Positions 7,289 through 13,790 of a stretch of DNA of 13,790 bases are shown piece after piece. The stretch spans positions 1 to 13,790 of the forward strand of contig WQXC01000036.1 in NCBI GenBank assembly GCA_009785045.1, given 5' to 3'. The notes beneath the pieces are model-generated. The model saw only the letters and a program-made list of their open reading frames with translations, had not been told where the DNA came from and did no database searches. Numbering within the stretch: the first letter of the stretch is position 1; each line of letters opens with the position of its first letter. The stretch comes from Treponema sp. (GTDB taxonomy: Bacteria > Spirochaetota > Spirochaetia > Treponematales > Breznakiellaceae). Position numbers and translations under genes: made by a program.

Positions 7289-8299
7289 ATGAAAAAACTG
7301 GCATTTCTCTTTATGGTGTTTTTTATTTTCTCGCTTAATATGGTTTATGCTCAACGCGGAACTGCCCGCGCTGATATTGTTAATATAAGGTTTGCATCGC
7401 CATTACCCAGGAACTCAGAATGGGGAAGGGCGCTTGATCGTCTCGCGGCTGAGTGGCAGCGCGCTACGAATGATCAGGTTCGCGTTTTTGTCAGTCATGA
7501 CGGAAGAGAAGGCAGCGAAATGAGAATGCTTTCTTCGCTTTCCAGTGATTCAATTCAGGTTGGAATTTTTACTTCTGCCGGAATTAATGAGATATGCCCT
7601 GCTGTAATTAATTTAAGTATTCCTTTTTTAATCAGAAACGAAGCCGAACTGGATCTTGTGCTTAAAGATACTTTACCTGTTCTGGAAACACGGGTAAAAG
7701 AAGATTTTGTAATTCTTGCCTGGTCCAAAGGCGGCTGGGTTTATATGTTTTCCAAAGAACAGGTATTAACGCCTGCCGATTTGCGCCGTCAAAGGCTTGG
7801 AACCAGCCCGGAATTAAAAGACATGAATACTGTATTCAGAACTCTTGGGTTTAACCTGGTGGAAGTAGATTTAACAAGTGTCGGGCAAAGGCTTGCAAGC
7901 GGCGCGATAAATGCCATTTATGTAATTCCATCTGCTGTCGCTCCAATGCAGCTTCACAGAAGCCTTAACCACATGCTGGATTTACCGATTGCGCCGATTA
8001 TGGGAGCAATTGTTATTAACCGTGTTACATGGAATAAAATAAGTTCTGCTCATCAGCAGGAGATTTTAAGAATTACCCGGCGAATGGCTTTGGAGTTTGA
8101 TGAATCAATGTCCAGAACCGAAACCAACGCAATTGCTGCGATGGGTAGAGACGGGCTTTCTGTTAACAGACCAAGTCAGGCGCAGAATGATATATGGCGC
8201 TCCGAAATACAAGGCGCGATACCGTCGCTTCTTGGCACTGTTTTTGATCTTGATATATACAATAGAATGAATCGAATACTGGAACAGGCAAGAAGATAA
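7289..8299 (+). CDS. tatP: TRAP transporter periplasmic binding protein (DctP family, TatP-like)
   Basis: This 336-residue protein captures a ligand, usually an organic acid in this family, in the periplasm and delivers it to the DctQM permease. Residues 1-21 form a signal peptide ending in VYAQ, without a lipobox, so it should be soluble. The body has the DctP pattern: beta strand IRFASPLP, LDRLAAEW helix, SLSSDSIQVGIFTSAG, then LSIPFLIRNEAE, and the segment LTPADLRRQRLGTSPE, where R169 is the likely counterpart of the conserved carboxylate-binding arginine. The start is well supported by AGGAGG at 7274-7279, the best ribosome-binding site in the operon, which fits the need for excess binding protein over permease. 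It sits between tatT and the permease gene, as in TP0956-TP0958. In T. pallidum the pocket has been proposed to bind hydrophobic ligands; whether that holds here is not visible. Confidence 0.93.
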   Translation: MKKLAFLFMVFFIFSLNMVYAQRGTARADIVNIRFASPLPRNSEWGRALDRLAAEWQRATNDQVRVFVSHDGREGSEMRMLSSLSSDSIQVGIFTSAGINEICPAVINLSIPFLIRNEAELDLVLKDTLPVLETRVKEDFVILAWSKGGWVYMFSKEQVLTPADLRRQRLGTSPELKDMNTVFRTLGFNLVEVDLTSVGQRLASGAINAIYVIPSAVAPMQLHRSLNHMLDLPIAPIMGAIVINRVTWNKISSAHQQEILRITRRMALEFDESMSRTETNAIAAMGRDGLSVNRPSQAQNDIWRSEIQGAIPSLLGTVFDLDIYNRMNRILEQARR

Positions 8300-8309
8300 C
8301 AGCATTACA

Positions 8310-10211
8310 ATGAAACTTGAAAAAATTTCCTGGGTGGAAAATGCTATTTGTTTTGGCTCGCTTTCTCTTCTTGCTCTGATACCGTTTGTTCAACTGGCAT
8401 TAAATCAGTTTAATATGACGATTCCCGATTTTAACGCACTTGTGACGCATTTTTTCCTTGTGGCAGGTTTTTTTGCCGCTATGCTGGCAGCAAAGACAGG
8501 GAGCCATATTTCCATTACGGCAGTTCAATATATAAAAAGTGATAAAATTAAAAGTATTCTTGCTATAGTATGTACGTTTATATCTGTTTTTATACTTACG
8601 ATTCTTTTTTGGAACTGCATTTGTTTTATAGTTCATGGTTTTATGGGAAGGAAAGTTGCCTTTATACCTGAACGATTATTTGCGGTAGTGATGCCGCTTG
8701 GCTTTGCTGTTTTAACTGCCCGTTTTATTATTGGACTTAAAACGCCTAAAGACAAATATATTGCACTAGCCGCTGTATTAACCGGATGTTTTGCTGCGCT
8801 GCCTGCAATTGCAAAGATTATTTGGGGAATTGATGAATTAAACACACCTGAGCCGTTTTTTTCCATAATAAATTACCTGTATGATATCGCAATGGTTATT
8901 AATCTTCCTGTTATAATATTTTTAATATTAGCAGGACTTGCAGGAATGCCTATTTTTACGGCAATAGGCGGAATTGCCATGATTATGTTTATGGCAATTG
9001 GACAGGAGCCGGATGTTGCCGCAAGTTCAATTTACTATACCTTTAATGAACCAAAAAACATTGATTTTGTAGCGATTCCGCTTTTTACATTAACAGGGTT
9101 TTTCCTTTCCGAAAGCAAAGCAGGCGAGAGGCTTGTCCGCACTTTTAAAATATTTTTCGGCTGGATGCCCGGCGGTATAATTATTGCGACAGTTGTTATT
9201 TGCGCTTTCTTTACTTCTTTTACAGGAGCATCGGGAGTTACGATACTTGCGCTGGGAGGAATTCTTTTTACCATTCTAAGAGAAAATAAATATACAGAAA
9301 AATTTTCTATTGGGATGTTAACTTCCGCAGGCGGAATAGGCTTGATGTTCCCTCCAAGTTTACCGATTATTCTTGTCGCTACCTCTATTATGTCTATTTT
9401 GCATTTTATGGAACTGCCAACGGTTTATAATCATATACACTTTTTTATTGGAGCTTTTGTTCCTGGTTTAATTCTTATTACTGCGATGATTGTTACCAGT
9501 TTTATCTTAACCAGAGGTATTAAAATACAAGCGGAAAAACATAGTTTATCCGAAGCTAAACAGTCGCTTAAAGAATCATTTTTTGAAATTTTATTGCCTG
9601 TTATATTAATTGCTGGGATATTTTCCGGATTTTTAACTCTGGTACAGGCAAGCGCAGTAGCTTTAGTTTATGTATTAGTCGTAGAAGTTTTTATTAAAAA
9701 AGATATACCGGTAAAAGGTATTCCGGATGTTTTTAAAAAAGCGATTCCAATAATCGGCGGGATTTTGGCTATTCTTGCAATGGCTATGTTCCTTGCAAAA
9801 GCTTTTACAGATTTAGGAATACCTGATAGTTTTGCTTTCTGGATGCAGAACACTGTTCAGTCAAAGATTGTATTTCTTTTACTGTTAAATCTTGCATTAA
9901 TAATAATCGGCTTTTTTATGGATGTTTTTTCTGCGATTCTTGTTTTCCTGCCGCTTATTGTTCCGCTGGGTGTTATTTACGGTGTTGACCCATTACATCT
10001 TGGTATTATCTTTATTGTTAACCTGGAGGCTGGATTCTTAACCCCTCCTGTAGGGATTAATCTTTTTCTTGCAAGTTACCGTTTTAACAAACCGTTTATG
10101 GAAATATGCGGATATGTTCTGCCGTTCCTGCTTGCAAGGCTTGTGGTCGTACTTCTTGTTACATTCCTGCCCTGGCTAAGCGAAGGGATGGCTAACTTGT
10201 TTGTTAACTAA
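8310..10211 (+). CDS. tatQM: Fused DctQ-DctM TRAP transporter permease
   Basis: This 633-residue inner-membrane protein joins the small DctQ subunit (about 1-175, four predicted helices) to the large DctM subunit (about 190-633, roughly a dozen helices), which carries ligand inward with an ion gradient. DctM landmarks include FTGASGVTILALGG (304-317), MFPPSLPIILVAT (346-358), GFFMDVFSAILVFLPLIVP (534-552) and the highly characteristic NLEAGFLTPPVGINLF (571-586). The fusion is intact, without a stop or shift at the junction, and matches the layout of TP0958. It begins 10 bp after the tatP stop and has no clear Shine-Dalgarno sequence, so translation is probably coupled to tatP and weaker. Its stop codon shares bases with the stop of the convergent olsB-like gene. 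Confidence 0.93.
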   Translation: MKLEKISWVENAICFGSLSLLALIPFVQLALNQFNMTIPDFNALVTHFFLVAGFFAAMLAAKTGSHISITAVQYIKSDKIKSILAIVCTFISVFILTILFWNCICFIVHGFMGRKVAFIPERLFAVVMPLGFAVLTARFIIGLKTPKDKYIALAAVLTGCFAALPAIAKIIWGIDELNTPEPFFSIINYLYDIAMVINLPVIIFLILAGLAGMPIFTAIGGIAMIMFMAIGQEPDVAASSIYYTFNEPKNIDFVAIPLFTLTGFFLSESKAGERLVRTFKIFFGWMPGGIIIATVVICAFFTSFTGASGVTILALGGILFTILRENKYTEKFSIGMLTSAGGIGLMFPPSLPIILVATSIMSILHFMELPTVYNHIHFFIGAFVPGLILITAMIVTSFILTRGIKIQAEKHSLSEAKQSLKESFFEILLPVILIAGIFSGFLTLVQASAVALVYVLVVEVFIKKDIPVKGIPDVFKKAIPIIGGILAILAMAMFLAKAFTDLGIPDSFAFWMQNTVQSKIVFLLLLNLALIIIGFFMDVFSAILVFLPLIVPLGVIYGVDPLHLGIIFIVNLEAGFLTPPVGINLFLASYRFNKPFMEICGYVLPFLLARLVVVLLVTFLPWLSEGMANLFVN

Positions 10212-10996
10212 ATTATTGCCCGTCCAAAGTTTTCCAGTTTGTATGTTTCTTTATGCGTATCGATAGATGCAAAAGTTTCAACAACACCCAGTTCTTTGTC
10301 GATGTAAAATCCATCGCCTGTCTGTGCGCCTATCATAAGCATGCCTCTTAATAAAGGCGGAAGCTGTCTGATTGCCGTTCTGCGGCTAATGTCTTCTTTT
10401 TTTATGTAGTTGTGGTAATATGCGTTTGATTCAATCGGGCGAACCATGATCTCGTCAGGCATACGGTAATTATGATGCAGATAACTGGCGCCGTCTGTAT
10501 AAATAAGCGGATCAATTCCCATAAAACTCATTGTGCCGACAATAAACCTTAATTTATTCTGACGCACATAAGCGTCTATGCCATCCCATAGCAGCTTTGT
10601 TATTACTCCGTTGCGGTGATCTGGGCGGGTAACGCCGCGGGTAACTTCGCATACTTCGAACTTGTACTTAAATAAATTGCTCATGTCATATTTAAGCGTT
10701 GCTTTGCAGAAGTCATCATCTTTTTTAAACCGCATCATAATATAACCGCCGACAACTTCTTCGATACCTGTGATGGGGTCCCGGCAGAATGCGCATAACT
10801 GTACTGTGTTTTTATCGTAACCCATATTATCGTCAGTTTCGCCTGCAGTTGCTGTCTTTGCTTTTTCCGGATCAAATTCCAGAATTAAATGTTTGTACCG
10901 CAAATCCTGGTACTGCCGCAGTTCTTCTTCGTTTTTACAGAGCCGTACTGTGTAGTTGTCCAATGTAAATGGATCTAAATGTTCATCAAATGCCAT
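10208..10996 (-). CDS. OlsB-like GNAT-fold N-acyltransferase
   Basis: The 262-residue protein belongs to the hemolysin-like acyltransferase branch of the GNAT fold that includes OlsB, the ornithine-acyl-ACP N-acyltransferase making lyso-ornithine lipid. Family signs: an early YQDLRYKHLILEF (29-41); the core strand VVGGYIMMRF (81-90); the signature EVTRGVTRPDHRNG (117-130), which corresponds to the E-x-x-R acyl-CoA/ACP-binding block; an SFMGIDP loop; and the C-terminal QLPPLLRGMLMIGAQTGDG (211-229) followed by a VVETFASID strand, matching the PLLRGYL...G end of OlsB proteins. It should act at the inner face of the cytoplasmic membrane. AAGGAG lies 11 bases upstream of the ATG, a long spacing. 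It follows the PlsC-like gene by 32 bp in one transcription unit, a partner expected for lipid assembly. The amino acceptor (ornithine, lysine, glycine or other) is not determined. Confidence 0.8.
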   Translation of the reverse strand: MAFDEHLDPFTLDNYTVRLCKNEEELRQYQDLRYKHLILEFDPEKAKTATAGETDDNMGYDKNTVQLCAFCRDPITGIEEVVGGYIMMRFKKDDDFCKATLKYDMSNLFKYKFEVCEVTRGVTRPDHRNGVITKLLWDGIDAYVRQNKLRFIVGTMSFMGIDPLIYTDGASYLHHNYRMPDEIMVRPIESNAYYHNYIKKEDISRRTAIRQLPPLLRGMLMIGAQTGDGFYIDKELGVVETFASIDTHKETYKLENFGRAII

Positions 10997-11028
10997 ATAC
11001 CATTCATCTCCTTGTTAATCATCACTCT

Positions 11029-12240
11029 TTAATATCCGTAATGACCATTTTGAATATTTAAAATCATATTTTTAAAGTGATAACCGCAAATCATGTATTT
11101 TACTGCGTTGCTGCGGGATGACATGTCTACAGTAAATTCCCCGTCTTCCATGTAAATCATAAGACGGTTATAGCTTTGTACAGACATATCTTTAAGTTTA
11201 TTAATTGGAAAATCACTGCCGCATATTCTGATTTTGTCGCCGAATAATTCCATTTCGCCTTTTCCTATCAGTTCGTCTTTTTTACTGCGAATTGCATGCG
11301 ACAGGCGGATATTTTCATCGCTGAACAGCGGCTTATCAAGATAATCCTTATAGTTAATTGTTTTTATGTATTCAAGCTGCGCCTTGCCCCAGTCTAAAAT
11401 TGTGTCAGGGCAATTGTCTGCATTGTTAATTTTTTCAAAAAAGCCTGTGCCGTTAATCTGTACGCGCATTCCGCAGGATGTGCAGAAAAATTCATTTCCT
11501 TTCGAGCTTAAATTAATTAATGTTTTGCATTCAATGCAGTAAAACAGCGATCTTTCCAGGAACTCAGCCTTTTGCTTTCCGCGGAATTCTATTTTTTCTG
11601 CGGCATTCCATTCAAACTCGTTAAAGTATATTTCGTTTCTGATTAATTCTTCCAGTTGTTCCGGAGAAGAAGTTTTTAATTCATCAGGTGAAATAACCCT
11701 TTTTACAAAGGCGTGCATTTTTCCCTTGTTAGGTTTACTTTTCCAGCGCGGTTTAGTGTTATAACCGCCGCGTAACTGCACTATAACAACCTGAACCCCC
11801 AGTTTTTTTGCCAGTCTGCCAATGCCCTGCTTCATTGTACATTCTTCGCCGAAAAAGCTGCGGTTACCGGACACAAACATGCCGACAGCGCCGCCCTGAT
11901 GAATTATGCCGAATAGTTTGATAATAGCGCTGGCATCTGCGCTGCCCTTGGAGAAAGGAATGGGGCGAACCAGTATTTTCATAAGCCAGCTTTTGAATCC
12001 GTGGCGGAAAAGAGAATCGCTTGCAAGGTAATTTATTCCAAATTTAAAACCCGCGCTTGCGGCAAATTGATCAAAAGATGTCTGGTGATTTGCTAAGATC
12101 AGGCATGGCTGTTTTATACCTTTGCTTGTTTCGTATTTAAACCGGAAACGGTATTTATCCCACATTATAGGGATTAAAATTCTGAATAATAAAAAAATAA
12201 GTGTATTGGCTTTTCTTATAAAATCCCGTTTTTTGCCCAT
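11029..12240 (-). CDS. PlsC/OlsA-like O-acyltransferase with zinc ribbon and atypical block III
   Basis: The 403-residue protein has an N-terminal hydrophobic anchor (about 11-28) and a PlsC-type 1-acyl-glycerol-phosphate acyltransferase domain. Block I is NHQTSFD, giving the catalytic HX4D as H52 and D57. Block II is around RPIPFSKG (92-99). Block III, usually FPEGTRS, reads FVSGNRS (122-128), so the proline and glutamate are lost while G, R and S remain. After this come a zinc ribbon with C235, C238, C253 and C256 (FYCIECKT, FFCTSCGM) and a beta-rich C-terminus (about 325-390) that looks like a small PH/GRAM-type domain, though this is inference. Ordinary PlsC proteins are about 240 residues, so 160 residues are extra. 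It is the first gene of a unit with the OlsB-like gene and could supply the O-acyl step. The ATG has no Shine-Dalgarno sequence; see the promoter entry. Confidence 0.82.
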   Translation of the reverse strand: MGKKRDFIRKANTLIFLLFRILIPIMWDKYRFRFKYETSKGIKQPCLILANHQTSFDQFAASAGFKFGINYLASDSLFRHGFKSWLMKILVRPIPFSKGSADASAIIKLFGIIHQGGAVGMFVSGNRSFFGEECTMKQGIGRLAKKLGVQVVIVQLRGGYNTKPRWKSKPNKGKMHAFVKRVISPDELKTSSPEQLEELIRNEIYFNEFEWNAAEKIEFRGKQKAEFLERSLFYCIECKTLINLSSKGNEFFCTSCGMRVQINGTGFFEKINNADNCPDTILDWGKAQLEYIKTINYKDYLDKPLFSDENIRLSHAIRSKKDELIGKGEMELFGDKIRICGSDFPINKLKDMSVQSYNRLMIYMEDGEFTVDMSSRSNAVKYMICGYHFKNMILNIQNGHYGY

Positions 12241-12245
12241 TTGTT

Positions 12246-12275
12246 AATATATGACCCCTTTATGGTTTATGTCAA
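12246..12275 (-). promoter_or_regulatory. Strong promoter of the plsC-olsB unit, likely giving a leaderless mRNA
   Basis: On the minus strand a perfect -35 TTGACA (12275-12270) is followed after 18 bp by TATATT (12251-12246), five of six matches to the -10. Only five bases (AACAA) separate the -10 from the ATG at 12240, so transcription should start at or beside the start codon. This agrees with the absence of a ribosome-binding site for that gene. Confidence 0.6.
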
Positions 12276-12291
12276 GGCTAAAACGAAGTAA

Positions 12292-12867
12292 TTAAAGCGG
12301 CTTACTGGCTTTGGTGACCTTCTTTGGCAGCCAGGAAAGTTTTCCGATTTTCCATTTATATGCAATTTCACCGTTAATTTTAACTTTTTTCCAGTGCATA
12401 TTTGCAATAGCAGCAGCCCGGAATTCCAGTTTATCAAGCGGAGGTACAGAGATACATAGTTGTTTTCCTGTATCTTTTAGTGTTAAAAATACGCCTGCCA
12501 GTATCAAAGGAAATATGCCGGCTGCCTTATTTTTAGTCACGCTTAAGAGATCGTCAGAAATTGTAAGATTAAGGCAGGGACCGTGTATTGTCAGGTTTTC
12601 AGAAAAAGCAGCAGTAGAGACCCCTAAAGCAGTAATCATTGTTAATCCTGTAGTGTTCCTTAATAAACAAGCGGTTTGTTTTAGTTCACCGGCGCTTAAT
12701 GGCTGTGAAAGACGCGCCAGCGGAGCTACGCAGGGGAAAATATATACGCCTGCGAGGCCGTTTTTAAGCAGCGCTTCGCTGTACTTTTGCAGTTTCTGGC
12801 GTGCGTCCCGGTGCGGTACCAAAACAAGAAATGTCCCGGCGCTCTGCTTTGCTGTTTCATTATTCAT
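12292..12867 (-). CDS. Uncharacterised conserved-looking protein, 191 residues
   Basis: I do not recognise this protein. It is soluble in character with no signal peptide. It begins with a beta strand and helix (GTFLVLVPHRDARQKLQKYS), has a middle rich in short strands, and ends with EFRAAAIANMHWKKV and YKWKIGKLSWLPKK. The order of elements loosely recalls a 2H phosphoesterase/LigT fold, but neither HxT/S active-site motif is present, so no activity is claimed. The opposite-strand reading frame over the same region (12311-12877) is Ser/Phe/Cys rich and looks like a shadow. The start is uncertain: I prefer ATG at 12867; an in-frame GTG at 12882 would add five residues; neither has a properly spaced Shine-Dalgarno sequence. 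It diverges from the gene at 12903 and lies 51 bp upstream of the plsC-like gene, separated by that gene's promoter. Confidence 0.7.
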   Translation of the reverse strand: MNNETAKQSAGTFLVLVPHRDARQKLQKYSEALLKNGLAGVYIFPCVAPLARLSQPLSAGELKQTACLLRNTTGLTMITALGVSTAAFSENLTIHGPCLNLTISDDLLSVTKNKAAGIFPLILAGVFLTLKDTGKQLCISVPPLDKLEFRAAAIANMHWKKVKINGEIAYKWKIGKLSWLPKKVTKASKPL

Positions 12868-12873
12868 TATCCC

Positions 12874-12883
12874 ATGATACACT
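12874..12883. promoter_or_regulatory. Candidate overlapping divergent -10 elements
   Basis: On the plus strand TGATACACT (12875-12883) reads as a weak extended -10 for the gene at 12903. On the minus strand TATCAT (12879-12874, five of six matches) lies six bases before the ATG at 12867 and could give a leaderless transcript. The two elements share bases, so the promoters would compete. Both -35 regions are poor, hence low confidence. Confidence 0.25.
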
Positions 12884-12902
12884 AAAACAAGAGGGAATTA
12901 CC

Positions 12903-13679
12903 ATGAAGTATAAAACTAAAATCCTGGTGGAACGCTTTACACAGTTGCTTTCATCCTGGAAAGGCGTAGAATGTATAACTTTAAACGAAGCAGCCCAGTC
13001 TGATACGCTGGATCCGTACTTTGCGCTCATTCTGGATGTATTTTGCCTTGGCTCCATTCCGGGCGCCGATGAGCGTTGCCGTCTTCTTGGCGATGACGTA
13101 GCTGCTTTTGAAAGCGCAGGTCAGAGCGATAAAGACCGCTTTCTTATTGGTGATATTCCTGTACGGCTTGAATACAAAAAGACAAAAAAAATCGATGAAC
13201 TTGTAAATATTGCCTGCTCTGATCATGAATCATTGTGGTTTATTAAAGATTCCGGTACCTACGGTTTTTACCGCCTTGCAAACTGCGAAATTGTTTTTTC
13301 CCGTTCCAACTGGATACATGATGTAAGAAAAAAACTGGAAAATATCGGAGATACTTTCTGGAATGAAATGCGAAGTACTGTACAGTCTAAAATGGAACAC
13401 TTTTTGTCGGATTTAGGCGCTGCATGTTTCCAGGGTGACAAGTTTCATTATCTTATCGCTTCTGCCGGTTTTATAAAAACTGCATGCCTTACGCTTTTTT
13501 GTATCAATAAACGATTTGAGCCATCGCACCGCGCTTATTATAAACAGGTAAACGAACTGCCGGTCCTTCCAAGTTCATTTGCCGCAGAGTTTCAGACTTT
13601 TTTGGATAATAGTCCTGCAGAGCTCGACTCACGTTTTTCGCTTGCAAAATTAATTGCGCATAAAATTGTAATGCTGTAA
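12903..13679 (+). CDS. Nucleotidyltransferase-like protein (possibly DUF4037-type)
   Basis: The 258-residue protein starts at ATG 12903, supported by AGAGGG (12890-12895) seven bases upstream; the longer in-frame extension to 12801 runs through the divergent gene and is rejected. An N-terminal alpha/beta part contains LDPYFALILDVFCLGSIPG (36-54) with D45 on a strand, then DRFLIGDIPVRLEYK (78-92) with E90. A helical C-terminal half includes FHYLIASAGFIKTACLTLF (181-199) and INKRFEPSHRAYYKQVNELP (201-220). This order resembles minimal nucleotidyltransferases with a helical DUF4037-like domain, judged from memory of the family pattern. The canonical GS...DxD motif is not clear: GS is at 50-51 but lacks the paired aspartates, so activity is uncertain. 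It is cytoplasmic, convergent with mutL and separated from it by a single base. Confidence 0.75.
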   Translation: MKYKTKILVERFTQLLSSWKGVECITLNEAAQSDTLDPYFALILDVFCLGSIPGADERCRLLGDDVAAFESAGQSDKDRFLIGDIPVRLEYKKTKKIDELVNIACSDHESLWFIKDSGTYGFYRLANCEIVFSRSNWIHDVRKKLENIGDTFWNEMRSTVQSKMEHFLSDLGAACFQGDKFHYLIASAGFIKTACLTLFCINKRFEPSHRAYYKQVNELPVLPSSFAAEFQTFLDNSPAELDSRFSLAKLIAHKIVML

Positions 13680-13680
13680 A

Positions 13681-13790
13681 TTATTCTCTTCTTACTGCCT
13701 TGTATAATGCATCACGGCTTATTTCTGTCCAGATTGGCCGTCCGTGCGGGCAGCGCGGATCGGGGAGTTCAAGCGCTTCTTTACCAAGCA
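13681..13790 (-). CDS. mutL: DNA mismatch repair protein MutL, C-terminal end (cut by window edge)
   Basis: The minus strand is open from the window edge to a TAA at 13683-13681 and encodes the last 35 residues. They include DPRCPHGRPIWTEISRD, the strongly conserved CPHGRP motif near the MutL C-terminus, which in endonuclease-type MutL contributes to the metal site. MutL couples MutS mismatch recognition to strand incision and excision. The preceding ALELPDPR and following LYKAVRRE fit the family end. The rest of the gene, including the ATPase domain, lies beyond 13790. Confidence 0.88.
   Translation of the reverse strand, partial: LGKEALELPDPRCPHGRPIWTEISRDALYKAVRRE

Noticed and set aside
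903..12240. Functional link between argF (ornithine use) and the olsB-like gene
   Set aside because: They lie about 9 kb apart in separate units, and the acceptor of the N-acyltransferase is unknown; shared ornithine is only a coincidence of names at this point.
12311..12877. Plus-strand 188-residue open frame opposite the 12292-12867 gene
   Set aside because: Its composition (Ser, Phe, Cys, Arg rich) is that of an antisense shadow, it has no ribosome-binding site, and the minus-strand frame looks like a folded protein.
12801..12902. N-terminal extension of the nucleotidyltransferase-like gene
   Set aside because: The extension overlaps the divergent gene, has no ribosome-binding site, and the ATG at 12903 has a good AGAGGG upstream.
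1..13790. Mobile element, defence system, CRISPR or tRNA
   Set aside because: Read on both strands, I saw no terminal inverted repeats, transposase or integrase motifs, spaced repeats or tRNA-like cloverleaf sequences.

Overview
The window looks like a piece of a spirochaete chromosome, most likely Treponema or a close relative. The strongest clue is a three-gene block (6310-10211) with the layout of the Treponema pallidum TatT/TatP/TatQM system (TP0956-TP0958): a lipoprotein with tetratricopeptide-like helices, a DctP-type periplasmic binding protein, and a fused DctQ-DctM permease. Base composition is moderate and looks even throughout. I see no tRNA, rRNA, insertion sequence, integrase, CRISPR array or long repeat, so this reads as ordinary core chromosome rather than an island.

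Layout. (1) Positions 1-416: the tail of a probable upstream gene, overlapped by a small exported protein with a TTG start. (2) 394-1844, minus strand: argF (ornithine carbamoyltransferase) followed 8 bp later by rnhA (ribonuclease HI). (3) 1948-6247, plus strand and divergent from argF: a membrane hybrid histidine kinase with a Cache sensor and two receiver domains, then a phosphoglucomutase/phosphomannomutase. (4) 6310-10211, plus strand: the tatT-tatP-tatQM TRAP transporter operon behind its own candidate promoter. (5) 10208-12240, minus strand: a two-gene unit with an atypical PlsC-like acyltransferase first and an OlsB-like N-acyltransferase second, behind a promoter with a perfect TTGACA. 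(6) 12292-12867, minus strand, and 12903-13679, plus strand: a divergent pair made of an unrecognised protein and a nucleotidyltransferase-like protein. (7) 13681-13790, minus strand: the C-terminus of MutL, cut by the window edge.

How the genes may work together. The TRAP genes form one uptake system: TatP captures a ligand, TatQM carries it across the inner membrane on an ion gradient, and TatT is the periplasmic partner of TatP. The OlsB-like and PlsC-like proteins together resemble the N- and O-acylation steps of acyl-amino-acid membrane lipid synthesis (ornithine lipids or relatives), which is the most interesting functional hypothesis here. The kinase has no response regulator or histidine phosphotransfer gene beside it.

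Architecture. All three convergent gene junctions overlap or touch (394-416, 10208-10211, 13679/13681), leaving no room for ordinary terminators. The plsC-like gene, and perhaps the gene at 12867, has a -10-like hexamer only 5-6 nt before its ATG and no Shine-Dalgarno sequence, which suggests leaderless transcripts. No intergenic gap exceeds about 105 bp.
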